Shown here: positions 7,564 through 16,394 of the stretch, piece after piece
How positions within the stretch are numbered: position 1 is the first letter of the stretch
Layout: each line of letters opens with the position of its first letter
Assembly: GCF_001591665.1 (NCBI RefSeq)
Contig: NZ_BCVI01000059.1
Span: 16,951 to 80,950 of the forward strand
Origin: Neobacillus soli NBRC 102451
Lineage (GTDB): Bacteria > Bacillota > Bacilli > Bacillales > Cytobacillaceae
DNA length: 64,000 bases
Direction of reading: 5' to 3'
Notes under the pieces: generated by a model
What the model was told of the DNA's origin: nothing
Databases searched by the model: none
Seen by the model: the letters and a program-made list of their open reading frames with translations, nothing else
Program-made: the position numbers and the translations under genes

Positions 7564-8744
7564 AGAATTTCAAAGCGATTACTGTAACCAAAGGAGGAAA
7601 AACTTTAGCGATTGATAACCCTACTAAATTCCCACTGATTGCGATGGGCGCTCAAGGCGCCGTCTTTAAACTTTCAGAAGCTAAATGTGTAAAAGTCTAT
7701 GCTGAGCCGGAACAGGCCAAAATGGAGGCATTTGCCCTTAAGGCAGGGCAGCACTTATCCTTCATGCCCAAATTATATGATTCAGGACCAAACTATGTGG
7801 TCATGGAATATTTTAATGCCCCAACGCTAATAGAGTATCTAAGGAACTGTACGTATATGCCTGAATCCATCGCAAGGAAACTTCTCAATCTTTTAAGAGA
7901 GTTAAAAAAGGGGAAATTCACGATGATTGATGCCTCACTCCGGCATATTTTTGTCGTCCAAAAGGAAGAACTTAAGGTAATTGACCACGTAAATTCCTTT
8001 AAAAAAGATAACCCTGTACCCTATCGCCTTTTAAGAGATTTAAAAACCATCCAATTAAAAGATTCCTTCCTCGCCCAGGTGAAAAGGCTCGAACCGGACA
8101 CCTACACTGAGTGGGAGAACAATTTCAGCCATAACAGATTCGACTTCAGAACGATTTCCGTCACTCATGGGGGATCAGGGAATGCGGTAAAAATTGATAG
8201 TACGATTTCTCAAACATTGATTGGGAAAGGACATCAGGGTGCTGTTTATCGAGTCACTGAAGATCAATGCGTGAAAATTTATGGAAAACTGAATCATGCC
8301 AAACAAGAACAAGAAGTTCTTTTATCAAGTCAGAATTTAGCCTTTATCCCCAAAGTTTATGAAACTGGGCCCCATTACACGTTAATGGAGTATCTTTCCG
8401 GACCAGATTTAAATACGTTTTTGAAAAAACAACCAACACTTTCAGAAGAAATAACACAGCGGTTACTAGATATTCTAAAAACAATGAAAGAATCAGGCTT
8501 CAAGCAGATTGATGCCCCGCTGAGGCATATCATTGTAACAAGAAACGGCTTTAAGTTAGTTGATCATGTGTACTCGTTCAAACGGGAGCAAAATCGGCCG
8601 CTCGAGTTATTTAAAGACCTGCATGAAAGGGGATTTTTGGATGCCTTTTTAGGACAAGTACGTTCCATCGATTCCAAGACCTATAGAGCATGGACTAAGA
8701 CACCTATTCCGCTAAATAGTGAAGGGGCGGAATTTTTCCCATGA
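7560..8744 (+). CDS. Tandem kinase-like protein (two RIO/YrzF-like domains)
   Basis: A 394-residue protein made of two homologous halves (about residues 1-195 and 200-385). Each half has a glycine loop (GAQGAVFKL; GHQGAVYRV), a lysine strand (CVKVYA; CVKIYG), a hinge-like strand (YVVMEYF; YTLMEYL), a catalytic-loop-like IDASLRHIFV / IDAPLRHIIV in which the expected Asn is His, and VIDHV / LVDHV where DFG would be. This resembles small bacterial RIO-like putative Ser/Thr kinases such as YrzF, duplicated and fused. Whether either half is catalytic is unknown. It sits in an operon with 4-bp overlaps to the genes on both sides, so a role in the same glycan pathway, possibly as a sugar or lipid kinase, is an inference. 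Confidence 0.7.
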   Translation: MKNFKAITVTKGGKTLAIDNPTKFPLIAMGAQGAVFKLSEAKCVKVYAEPEQAKMEAFALKAGQHLSFMPKLYDSGPNYVVMEYFNAPTLIEYLRNCTYMPESIARKLLNLLRELKKGKFTMIDASLRHIFVVQKEELKVIDHVNSFKKDNPVPYRLLRDLKTIQLKDSFLAQVKRLEPDTYTEWENNFSHNRFDFRTISVTHGGSGNAVKIDSTISQTLIGKGHQGAVYRVTEDQCVKIYGKLNHAKQEQEVLLSSQNLAFIPKVYETGPHYTLMEYLSGPDLNTFLKKQPTLSEEITQRLLDILKTMKESGFKQIDAPLRHIIVTRNGFKLVDHVYSFKREQNRPLELFKDLHERGFLDAFLGQVRSIDSKTYRAWTKTPIPLNSEGAEFFP

Positions 8745-9745
8745 GCATTTTAGTTACAGGTGCAGCAGGTTTTATTGGTTTCCATCTCTCCAAACGTTTG
8801 GCAGCCTTAGGATATCATGTAATCGGTATTGATAATCTTAATGACTATTATGATATTGCATTAAAGAAAGAGCGTTTAAATATATTGGAAAAAAGCGGCA
8901 ACTTTGATTTTTATAAAATGAATTTGTCGAATGACGAAGAATTAAAACCGATTTTTGAAGCTTATACGATTACCATTGTCATAAACCTTGCCGCACAAGC
9001 CGGTGTCCGTTATAGCATCGACAATCCACACTCTTATGTTAACTCAAACCTGGTTGGGTTTACCAATATTTTAGAGGCATGCAGACACTATCATATCGAG
9101 CATCTGATTTATGCATCATCAAGTTCCGTTTATGGCGCCAATACGTCGATTCCCTATTCGACGAAAGACGCTGTCGACCACCCGGTAAGCATCTATGCCG
9201 CGACAAAGAAGGCTAATGAACTTATGGCCCATACGTATAGTCATTTATTTAATATTCCAACCACAGGTCTTCGTTTCTTTACTGTCTATGGCCCCTGGGG
9301 GAGACCGGATATGGCTTATTACACTTTTACCAAACAGATTATTGAAGGGAATACAATCAAGGTCTTTAATAATGGGGACATGCGCCGCGATTTCACCTAT
9401 ATTGATGATATCGTTGAAGGAATAATCCGCCTGCTAGGTCACCCGCCGCTCTATAATATGGACTGGGATAGAAACAATCCAGATCCAAGTTCAAGTAGTG
9501 CCCCCTACAAAATCTATAATATTGGTAACAATAATCCCGTGAAATTAATGGATTTTATTCAAACACTAGAGAAGTTAATTGGTAAAAAGGCAAGAATAGA
9601 ATATTTACCCATGCAGCCTGGAGACATGAAAGAAACCTATGCCGACATTTCCGATTTACAAGCTGATATCGGGTTCCAGCCTGCAACAACAATCGAAAAC
9701 GGCCTAACCCAATTTGTAGACTGGTACAAAAAATACCACATATAA
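8741..9745 (+). CDS. NAD-dependent epimerase, UDP-glucuronate 4-epimerase type
   Basis: An extended short-chain dehydrogenase/reductase of 334 residues. Features: N-terminal Rossmann motif TGAAGFIGFHL, then AAQAGVRYSI and the catalytic YASSSSVYG, with the YxxxK pair as YAATK near residue 153. GLRFFTVYGPWGRPDMA and DMRRDFTYIDDIV are hallmarks of UDP-glucuronate epimerases and relatives. It interconverts the C4 epimers of a UDP-sugar (probably GlcA/GalA). Last gene of the glycosyltransferase operon. Confidence 0.88.
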   Translation: MSILVTGAAGFIGFHLSKRLAALGYHVIGIDNLNDYYDIALKKERLNILEKSGNFDFYKMNLSNDEELKPIFEAYTITIVINLAAQAGVRYSIDNPHSYVNSNLVGFTNILEACRHYHIEHLIYASSSSVYGANTSIPYSTKDAVDHPVSIYAATKKANELMAHTYSHLFNIPTTGLRFFTVYGPWGRPDMAYYTFTKQIIEGNTIKVFNNGDMRRDFTYIDDIVEGIIRLLGHPPLYNMDWDRNNPDPSSSSAPYKIYNIGNNNPVKLMDFIQTLEKLIGKKARIEYLPMQPGDMKETYADISDLQADIGFQPATTIENGLTQFVDWYKKYHI

Positions 9746-9758
9746 GTGCCCTCACATA

Positions 9759-9802
9759 GGTGCCTGGCACCACCCGAAGTTTGTCAGATATTGTCGAAAT
9801 GC
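9759..9802. repeat. Dispersed repeat, copy 3 (extended form)
   Basis: GGTGCCTGGCACC followed by ACCCGAAGTTTGTC and a TTGTCGAAAT-like tail. The same extended form follows swrC (13866) and, inverted, precedes the L,D-transpeptidase gene (19258). Confidence 0.6.
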
Positions 9803-9825
9803 CAATCGTCCTTCCCAACAGCAAA

Positions 9826-9857
9826 AGCCAACTCGGGTGAGTTGGCTTTTTAAAATT
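9826..9857. terminator. Bidirectional terminator
   Basis: AAAGCCAACTC-GGGT-GAGTTGGCTTTTT stem-loop between the convergent epimerase and yerO-like genes; it overlaps the end of the latter. Confidence 0.8.
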
Positions 9858-10683
9858 CAAAATAGCATCGCAGTAAATATGATATCCATTTACAATGTGG
9901 GTGATTACTGATATTTTCTAGTAACCCCTTCACAATAGCTCGCGGCAGCGTCGGGTCGAGCAGCTGCTGTTTTAGCAGGATTAACGATTCCTTTTCAATT
10001 GGTTCATCCATTTCCGCTATTCTTTGCTCGATAATTTTGAGGATCTGTTCCTTGGTTACTTCTTCATTCAACGGTTGCTTAATCATTTGGATCAGCTCTT
10101 GTGAAACAAACGGGATGGTGGTATGCCTCGCCAGTAAATTGGTCTTTTCCACAAGCGACTTCGACAATAAGTCCAAATCTAACGGTGCGTTATAGAATAA
10201 AAATAACTCTGAATAGGTGCTCATGAAGCCTTTAATACAATAAATTAAATCAAACTTTGTCTGTTTGACTTCGTCGCCATATAAACGTTCCAGCAACGAT
10301 AAGATGATGTTCTGGATTAATCGATTATAGTAATGCATTTTTAACATGAATTCTTGATTAAATGTTTGTGTTTGCTCTTTGATGAGGATTTTGGCGAAAT
10401 CAGAATGCTTATGAAAAGAATCAAATGTAGCATAATAAAATTGATATAAAAGTTCCTTGTCATCCTTTGTGTTTCTGACTATGTAGTCAATATCAGAGGT
10501 AATCTGCATCATAAAATGATCAATCAACGCTAAAATCAATTCGTCCTTTGACTTGAAGGATAAGTAAAATGCACCTTTAGAAATCCCACAATGCTCGGTT
10601 ATTTGCTGAACAGAGGTGGCTTCGAAACCATGCTTTGCAAAAAGCTCTAACGCCTTCTCCATAATTAGTTGTTTTTTCATCAT
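9850..10683 (-). CDS. TetR-family repressor, YerO-like
   Basis: A 277-residue TetR regulator. The N-terminal helix-turn-helix reads FEATSVQQITEHCGISKGAFYLSFKSKDEL (cited here only as the region about residues 18-48). The remainder is an all-helical ligand-binding domain. It is divergent from an RND pump of SwrC (YerP) type, the arrangement of yerO-yerP in B. subtilis, and a dyad lies between -35 and -10 of the pump promoter. Repression of the pump and relief by an amphipathic or toxic ligand is the likely role. The start has AGGAG about 12 bases upstream, which is rather far. Confidence 0.82.
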   Translation of the reverse strand: MMKKQLIMEKALELFAKHGFEATSVQQITEHCGISKGAFYLSFKSKDELILALIDHFMMQITSDIDYIVRNTKDDKELLYQFYYATFDSFHKHSDFAKILIKEQTQTFNQEFMLKMHYYNRLIQNIILSLLERLYGDEVKQTKFDLIYCIKGFMSTYSELFLFYNAPLDLDLLSKSLVEKTNLLARHTTIPFVSQELIQMIKQPLNEEVTKEQILKIIEQRIAEMDEPIEKESLILLKQQLLDPTLPRAIVKGLLENISNHPHCKWISYLLRCYFEF

Positions 10684-10711
10684 TTTACATAATCGCTCCT
10701 ATGGTCTTTCG

Positions 10712-10740
10712 TTGACAAATGACTCAATAGTCACTATTAT
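10712..10740 (+). promoter_or_regulatory. swrC promoter with embedded operator
   Basis: TTGACA (10712-10717), a 17-bp spacer, and TATTAT (10735-10740). The spacer holds the dyad TGACT-CAAT-AGTCA (10719-10732), placed where a bound TetR dimer would block RNA polymerase. A related half site (AAGTCAAT) follows at about 10758. Confidence 0.8.
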
Positions 10741-10782
10741 AAGAAATTGAGTGTAATAAGTCAATCTAGGGTAGGTGTAATA

Positions 10783-13700
10783 GTGAAAGGGTTAGTCAAT
10801 TTTGTCTTGAAGAATAAACTAGCAGTTTGGTTGCTGACAATCATCATTACGGTATCTGGTATTTATTCAGGTACCCGAATGAATATGGAGACGATTCCTA
10901 ATATTTCGATTCCCTTTTTAATGGTAATGGATGTATATCCAGGAGCAACTCCTGAGAAAGTGATGGAAGATGTGTCCATGCCATTAGAGAAGGCAGTAGA
11001 AGGCCTTGAACACGTGAAATCCGTTAATTCCAATTCCTATTCCAACATGGCCAATATTCAAGTGGAATACGAATATGGTACAGATATGGACGAGGCAAAA
11101 CGTGAATTAAAATCGGTGTTGGATGACGTGAAATTGCCTGAAGGGGCACAGAAGCCGACAACGACAGCGATTAGCATGAACATGATGCCCGTTGTGGCCC
11201 TAAGTGTAAGTAGTTCAAAAGATGATATTGTTGAATTAACGTCAACTGTAGAAGAAAGCCTACTTCCAAAAATCGAGAAAATCGAAGGTGTTGCCTCGGC
11301 AACGATTACAGGTCAGCATATTGAAGAAGTTGACCTTACCTATAACAAAGCAAAAATGGCTGAATTGGGCTTAACTGAAGATAAGGTCAAGCAAATGATT
11401 CAAGCCAGTAACATGGCTGTTTCCTTAGGACTTTATGAGTTTAAGAAAGGTGAACAAGCTGTTGCGATTGATGGCAAGTTCATGACGGCAAACGAATTAA
11501 AAAATATGCTGATTCCTGTTACCCCATCAGCAGCTAATCCATCCCCGCTTGTAAAACTTGGCGACATTGCGACGATTAAGACGGTTGGTAAAGTACAATC
11601 GATTTCCCGGACAAATGGGAAAGAAGCGATTGCAATTCAAATTGTCAAAGGTCAGCAGGCCAATACGGTGGATGTTGTTAACAAGGTGAAAAAGGTAGTA
11701 AAAGAAGAAAAGGCAAAAGTCGACGGTCTTGTCATTGATGTCACTCTTGACCAAGGTAAACCGATTGAAGAATCCGTTTCAACGATGATTGAAAAGGCGT
11801 TATTTGGCGGTTTAATTGCTGTGCTCATCATTCTTCTGTTTTTGCGCAGTTTTAAATCAACAATTATTTCGATTATATCGATTCCCGTTTCAATTTTCAT
11901 GGCGTTACTGCTCTTAAACTGGATGAATATTACCTTGAATATTATGACGCTTGGGGCGATTACCGTGGCCATCGGCCGGGTCATCGATGACTCGATTGTC
12001 GTCGTGGAAAATATTTATCGGCGCTTGCATTTAAAAGAAGAGAAATTAACAGGCCGCGCCTTAGTACGCGAAGCGACGATTGAAATGTTCAAACCGATTA
12101 TGTCCTCCACATTAGTGACGATTGCAGTATTTGCACCACTAATCTTCGTTGGCGGCATGGTCGGCGAGTTGTTCATGCCGTTCGCCTTAACGATGGCATT
12201 TGCGCTAGTGGCTTCCCTCCTAGTTGCGATTACCATTGTTCCTGCCCTTTCTCACTTCTTATTTAGAAAGAAGTTATATCGTGAAAAGACAGAAAGCAAT
12301 CATAAAGAGGCCGGTAAATTAGCTAACTGGTACAAAGGCTTCCTTAATAAGGCCCTTAACCATAAAGTGATTACCTCGCTACTTGCTGTTATTTTGTTAG
12401 CCGGCAGTTTGGCGTTAACGCCATTCATCGGTTTTAGCTTCATGGGCAGTGAAGAAGATAAAGTAATGTACTTAACGTACACACCAAAAGCAGGCGAGCT
12501 GCCGGAAGATACGTTAGCAAACATTAAAGTCGTCGAAGATAAGATGCTAAAACGGGATGATATTAATATCGTTCAAGTATCTGTAACGAAAGCTGGTGAT
12601 ACGTCAGCAGCGATGATGGGCGGTTCTGGCGGCGGTGCCTTGATGTACCTGATTTTCGATCCAAAAATGGACAATTTCTCTGAAGTTCGTGATAAGGTAG
12701 AAAAGTATGTGGCAGGCCTTGGTCAAACAGGCAAATGGAAAAGCCAGAACTTCTCATCAATGTCGGGTTCGACAAATGAAGTCAGCTACTCCTTCCACAG
12801 TGAAAATTTAGATAAACTAAATAAATCTGTCAAAATGGTCGAAGGCGTTTTGAAGAAAAATAACGGTTTAAAGGATGTTACCTCAACGGCAGAGGATGCT
12901 TATGTTGAATATACATTTAAAGTTGCTCAAGATAAATTGATCCAGTATGGTTTAACAACAGGTCAGCTCGTAATGATGTTAAGCCCGGCTAAAACAGAAA
13001 ATGTGTTAACGACTGTTGAAAAGAATGGTCAATCATTAGATGTTATTGTTCAGCAAGAACAAGCCGCACAGCCAAAATCAATTGATGATATTTTAGCAAA
13101 AAAAGTACCAACAGCACTTGGTACAACCATGCCTCTATCCGAGCTTGTCACAGTGAAGAAAGGAACAACCCTAAATACGCTAGCGCGTAATAAAGGGGAA
13201 TACTACGCAACTGTTTCAGGAAAAGTCAAAGGTGCAGATATTTCCAAAGTATCATCGAAAGTAGATAAAGCAGTGAATAAATTAGCTTTACCAAAAGGTG
13301 TTACCGTCGATGTTGCAGGTGTAACAGCAGACATGAATGAAACCTTTACAAAGCTGGGTCTAGCCATGGCAGCGGCGATTGCCATCGTCTACTTCATTCT
13401 CGTGGTAACCTTCCGTGAAGGTGTGGCACCGTTTGCGATTCTCTTCTCGTTACCTTTTGCAGTAATTGGGTCATTTGTCGGCTTATTAATTGGCGGTGAA
13501 ACCATTTCTGTTTCGGTTATGATGGGGCTATTAATGCTCATCGGTATTGTCGTCACGAACGCCATCGTACTTGTGGACCGGATCATTCATATGGAACGAG
13601 ATGGGCTGACGATGCGTGACGCAGTTCTCGAAGCAGGTGCAACCCGGCTGCGTCCGATCCTGATGACGGCTATCGCTACCATCGGCGCGTTAATCCCATT

Positions 13701-13866
13701 AGCCATTGGCCAAGGCGGCGGCGGTTTAATCTCGAAAGGACTCGGTATTACCGTCATCGGCGGGTTAACAAGTTCAACGTTATTAACGTTAATTGTCGTT
13801 CCAATCGTTTACGAACTATTATCAAAACTATTCAAGAAAAACCGGAGAGAAATAGAAGAAAACTAA
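10783..13866 (+). CDS. swrC: RND-family efflux pump, SwrC/YerP type
   Basis: A 1027-residue RND transporter with the family's 12-helix plan: one N-terminal helix, a large extracytoplasmic loop, helices 2-6 (residues about 335-520), a second loop and helices 8-12 (about 855-1015). Helix 4 contains GAITVAIGRVIDDSIVVVENIYRR, quoted here by its key residues: the paired Asp of the proton relay. The B. subtilis homologue exports surfactin and confers resistance to amphipaths. I start at GTG 10783, preceded by AGGGTAGGTG, because the upstream TTG at 10747 lies only 7 bases after the -10 box. An extended dispersed repeat begins exactly at its stop codon. Confidence 0.88.
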   Translation: MKGLVNFVLKNKLAVWLLTIIITVSGIYSGTRMNMETIPNISIPFLMVMDVYPGATPEKVMEDVSMPLEKAVEGLEHVKSVNSNSYSNMANIQVEYEYGTDMDEAKRELKSVLDDVKLPEGAQKPTTTAISMNMMPVVALSVSSSKDDIVELTSTVEESLLPKIEKIEGVASATITGQHIEEVDLTYNKAKMAELGLTEDKVKQMIQASNMAVSLGLYEFKKGEQAVAIDGKFMTANELKNMLIPVTPSAANPSPLVKLGDIATIKTVGKVQSISRTNGKEAIAIQIVKGQQANTVDVVNKVKKVVKEEKAKVDGLVIDVTLDQGKPIEESVSTMIEKALFGGLIAVLIILLFLRSFKSTIISIISIPVSIFMALLLLNWMNITLNIMTLGAITVAIGRVIDDSIVVVENIYRRLHLKEEKLTGRALVREATIEMFKPIMSSTLVTIAVFAPLIFVGGMVGELFMPFALTMAFALVASLLVAITIVPALSHFLFRKKLYREKTESNHKEAGKLANWYKGFLNKALNHKVITSLLAVILLAGSLALTPFIGFSFMGSEEDKVMYLTYTPKAGELPEDTLANIKVVEDKMLKRDDINIVQVSVTKAGDTSAAMMGGSGGGALMYLIFDPKMDNFSEVRDKVEKYVAGLGQTGKWKSQNFSSMSGSTNEVSYSFHSENLDKLNKSVKMVEGVLKKNNGLKDVTSTAEDAYVEYTFKVAQDKLIQYGLTTGQLVMMLSPAKTENVLTTVEKNGQSLDVIVQQEQAAQPKSIDDILAKKVPTALGTTMPLSELVTVKKGTTLNTLARNKGEYYATVSGKVKGADISKVSSKVDKAVNKLALPKGVTVDVAGVTADMNETFTKLGLAMAAAIAIVYFILVVTFREGVAPFAILFSLPFAVIGSFVGLLIGGETISVSVMMGLLMLIGIVVTNAIVLVDRIIHMERDGLTMRDAVLEAGATRLRPILMTAIATIGALIPLAIGQGGGGLISKGLGITVIGGLTSSTLLTLIVVPIVYELLSKLFKKNRREIEEN

Positions 13867-13905
13867 GTGCCTGGCACCACCCGATTTATGTCGGAAATTG
13901 TCGAG
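13866..13905. repeat. Dispersed repeat, copy 4 (extended form)
   Basis: AGTGCCTGGCACC followed by ACCCGATTTATGTCGG and AAATTGTCGAG; same architecture as the copy at 9759. Confidence 0.6.
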
Positions 13906-13937
13906 ACCACATAGCTTTACTTCTCGAACCGGTAAAG

Positions 13938-13969
13938 TGCCAGCTCAATCTATGAGCTGGCTTTTTTTG
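13938..13969 (+). terminator. Terminator after swrC
   Basis: GCCAGCTCA-ATCTA-TGAGCTGGC stem followed by seven T. Confidence 0.85.
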
Positions 13970-14075
13970 TTGATAAAAATTTTCAACCGTATATAAACAC
14001 TCCATTCATCTTTTAGATTATTTTCTTAATATCCGGGTAAATTACAGTAAAAGAAATGGAAAGGATGTTGAATGG

Positions 14076-16337
14076 GTGAAAAAGTCTTTTTGGATTACTA
14101 TTATTTTATTGTTTTTAATTGCTGGCGGATGTAGTACTACGCACAAGCCTGAGAAGAATGCGAAAAATGAAACGAAGACGGAAAAGCAAGATGCCAAGGG
14201 GGAAGACAGCAAGCCAAATGCTGCTGAAAAAAAGCCGAAGGAGCAATTGGCTGACACCAACTATCGCTCCTATCAGCATATGGATTACAATGCGAAGGTT
14301 GCACCAAAGTTTGCAGCTGCTGAGCTGGCCAAACCCCCTGCAGGGAATTGGGTAACAAATGGCGGAGATATCAACAACGGAAGATATTCTCCACTAAACA
14401 AAATCAAGGCGTCGAACGTAAAGAATTTGAAGTTGGAATGGGTCACGAGCCTAGGCTCTGGTAAGGAATTTAAATATTCAGGTGAGGCAACACCACTTGT
14501 CTACGATGGGGTCATGTTCACCATTACCGGGGCAAATGAGGTCCAAGCACTCGATGCTAAAACTGGAAAGATGATTTGGGAATATAAGCCGCAACTGGCT
14601 AATGGGCTGAACACTGTCTGCTGCGGCTGGACAAGCCGCGGGGTAGCAATCGGAGACGGAAAGGTATTTGTCGGCCTTCTGGATGCAAGACTGGTTGCCC
14701 TAAATCAAAAGACAGGAAAAGTGGAATGGGAAACACAGGTTGAAAGCTGGGAAAAAGGATATACCATTACAAGTGCTCCCCTCTATTATGACGGAAAAGT
14801 CTATACAGGGATTGCCGGCGGTGAGTATCAAATTAGAGGATTTGTTGCTGCATACGATGCGGAAATCGGGCGCCAAATATGGCGGACCTATACCCTGCCT
14901 GCCGCGGGCGATAAAGGAAGCGAAACTTGGCCTAAAGGGAGCAGAAACTGGTTAACCGGCGGAGCGCCGGTTTGGCAGACGCCAGCCGTTGACCCGGAGT
15001 TGGGAATGATTTATTTTGCAGCTGGAAATACATCCCCAGACCTGGATGGCAGCAAAAGAGATGGAGATAATTTATTCTCCGACTCGATTCTAGCACTGGA
15101 CGCCAATACAGGAAAATATAAATGGCATTTCCAAGAAGTGCATCATGATATATGGGATTTAGACCCCGCAAATCCCGTTGTATTATTTGATGTAAAAATA
15201 AAGGACAAGATGCGTAAGGGAATCGTACAAGCTGGGAAAACAGGATGGCTTTATATCCTAGACCGAACAAACGGGAAACCGTTAATTGGCATCAATGAAA
15301 AACCTGTCCCGCAAGATAAAAACCAAAAGACCTCCCCTACCCAGCCGGTCCCTGTCGGGGATGCCTTTGTGCCACAAAAAATTACTGAGGAAGATGTTAA
15401 ACGCGATTTACCAAAAGACTTTAAGGGGAAATTTGGAAATATTTTCACTCCCTTCTGGGATAAGCCCGTTACCCTTAAACCGTCACCTCAAGGCGGAGCA
15501 AACTGGCCGCCATCGGCATATAACCCAGACACTGAGTATTTTTATGTGTTAGGGAATGATAACTATTTTGCCTATGCCCATTACGGCGAAGATAAAGATG
15601 AGCGTTTTAAAGAAGGAAAAGAGTATATCGGAAGCGTCTGGCAGCCGGTGGAAAAGTCCCCTCACAAGGGTACTGTAACCGCACTCGATATTAAAACAAA
15701 TAAAATTGTTTGGCAAAAAAATTGGGATACAATTGCCTATAGCGGCATTTTAACAACAAAAGGGAATCTGATTTTTACCGGACATAATGACGGCCGAATT
15801 ATTTCGTACGATGCAACCAAGGGCAACCAATTATGGGAGTTTAAAATGGATGCAGGAGCAAATGCTCCGCCAATCACGTATGAAGTCGATGGGAAGCAGT
15901 ATATTTCTATCTTTGCGGCCGGAAATACATTGGCTGGTTCTAAGCATGGGGATAGAATCTATACCTTCTCATTAGAAGGTAAATATAAGTCTGTAAACGA
16001 TATTCCTAAGGATAAAATCAATGTTTCACCGGTCAAGGATAAAGGCACTGAAACAAAACAGCAAGAGGCCGATAATAATAAGAATAAAACCAATAAAGAA
16101 ACAACCGACACGGCAGCTGGAGAAGGTATCTATAAAAATAATTGCCTAGCCTGCCATGGTGATCAAGGCGCTGGTGGCCACAATGGTCCAAATTTACAGA
16201 AGACAAAAATGGACCTCAATGGTGTCATTCATCAGGTGCAAAATGGCGGAGGCGGAATGCCTGCATTTAAGGATACATTATCAGCAGATGAGATCAAAGC
16301 TGTAGCCAAATATGTTAAGAGTTTAAGCGGCGGATAA
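14076..16337 (+). CDS. PQQ-dependent quinohaemoprotein dehydrogenase, secreted lipoprotein
   Basis: A 753-residue lipoprotein (signal peptide ending LIAGGC, Cys19), a charged linker, an eight-bladed quinoprotein propeller and a C-terminal cytochrome c domain. Adjacent cysteines C182-C183 (NTVCCGW) match the vicinal disulfide over PQQ in type I/II alcohol dehydrogenases. AAGNTSPD and HHDIWDLD supply the usual Asn and Asp of the Ca/PQQ site. The haem motif CLACH is at 690-694, with GGGMPAF giving a Met ligand. It should oxidise alcohols or sugars outside the membrane and pass electrons to the respiratory chain. GTG start with AAAGGAT upstream. PQQ enzymes are uncommon in Bacillaceae, and no PQQ synthesis gene is in the window. 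Confidence 0.85.
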   Translation: MKKSFWITIILLFLIAGGCSTTHKPEKNAKNETKTEKQDAKGEDSKPNAAEKKPKEQLADTNYRSYQHMDYNAKVAPKFAAAELAKPPAGNWVTNGGDINNGRYSPLNKIKASNVKNLKLEWVTSLGSGKEFKYSGEATPLVYDGVMFTITGANEVQALDAKTGKMIWEYKPQLANGLNTVCCGWTSRGVAIGDGKVFVGLLDARLVALNQKTGKVEWETQVESWEKGYTITSAPLYYDGKVYTGIAGGEYQIRGFVAAYDAEIGRQIWRTYTLPAAGDKGSETWPKGSRNWLTGGAPVWQTPAVDPELGMIYFAAGNTSPDLDGSKRDGDNLFSDSILALDANTGKYKWHFQEVHHDIWDLDPANPVVLFDVKIKDKMRKGIVQAGKTGWLYILDRTNGKPLIGINEKPVPQDKNQKTSPTQPVPVGDAFVPQKITEEDVKRDLPKDFKGKFGNIFTPFWDKPVTLKPSPQGGANWPPSAYNPDTEYFYVLGNDNYFAYAHYGEDKDERFKEGKEYIGSVWQPVEKSPHKGTVTALDIKTNKIVWQKNWDTIAYSGILTTKGNLIFTGHNDGRIISYDATKGNQLWEFKMDAGANAPPITYEVDGKQYISIFAAGNTLAGSKHGDRIYTFSLEGKYKSVNDIPKDKINVSPVKDKGTETKQQEADNNKNKTNKETTDTAAGEGIYKNNCLACHGDQGAGGHNGPNLQKTKMDLNGVIHQVQNGGGGMPAFKDTLSADEIKAVAKYVKSLSGG

Positions 16338-16358
16338 TGCCCCCGTCTTGTAATGCAA

Positions 16359-16393
16359 AAAGGTAATCATCCACATGGATGATTACCTTTTTT
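16359..16393. terminator. Bidirectional terminator between two PQQ-enzyme genes
   Basis: AAAAGGTAATCATCC-ACAT-GGATGATTACCTTTT stem with T runs on both strands. Confidence 0.9.
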
Positions 16394-16394
16394 G

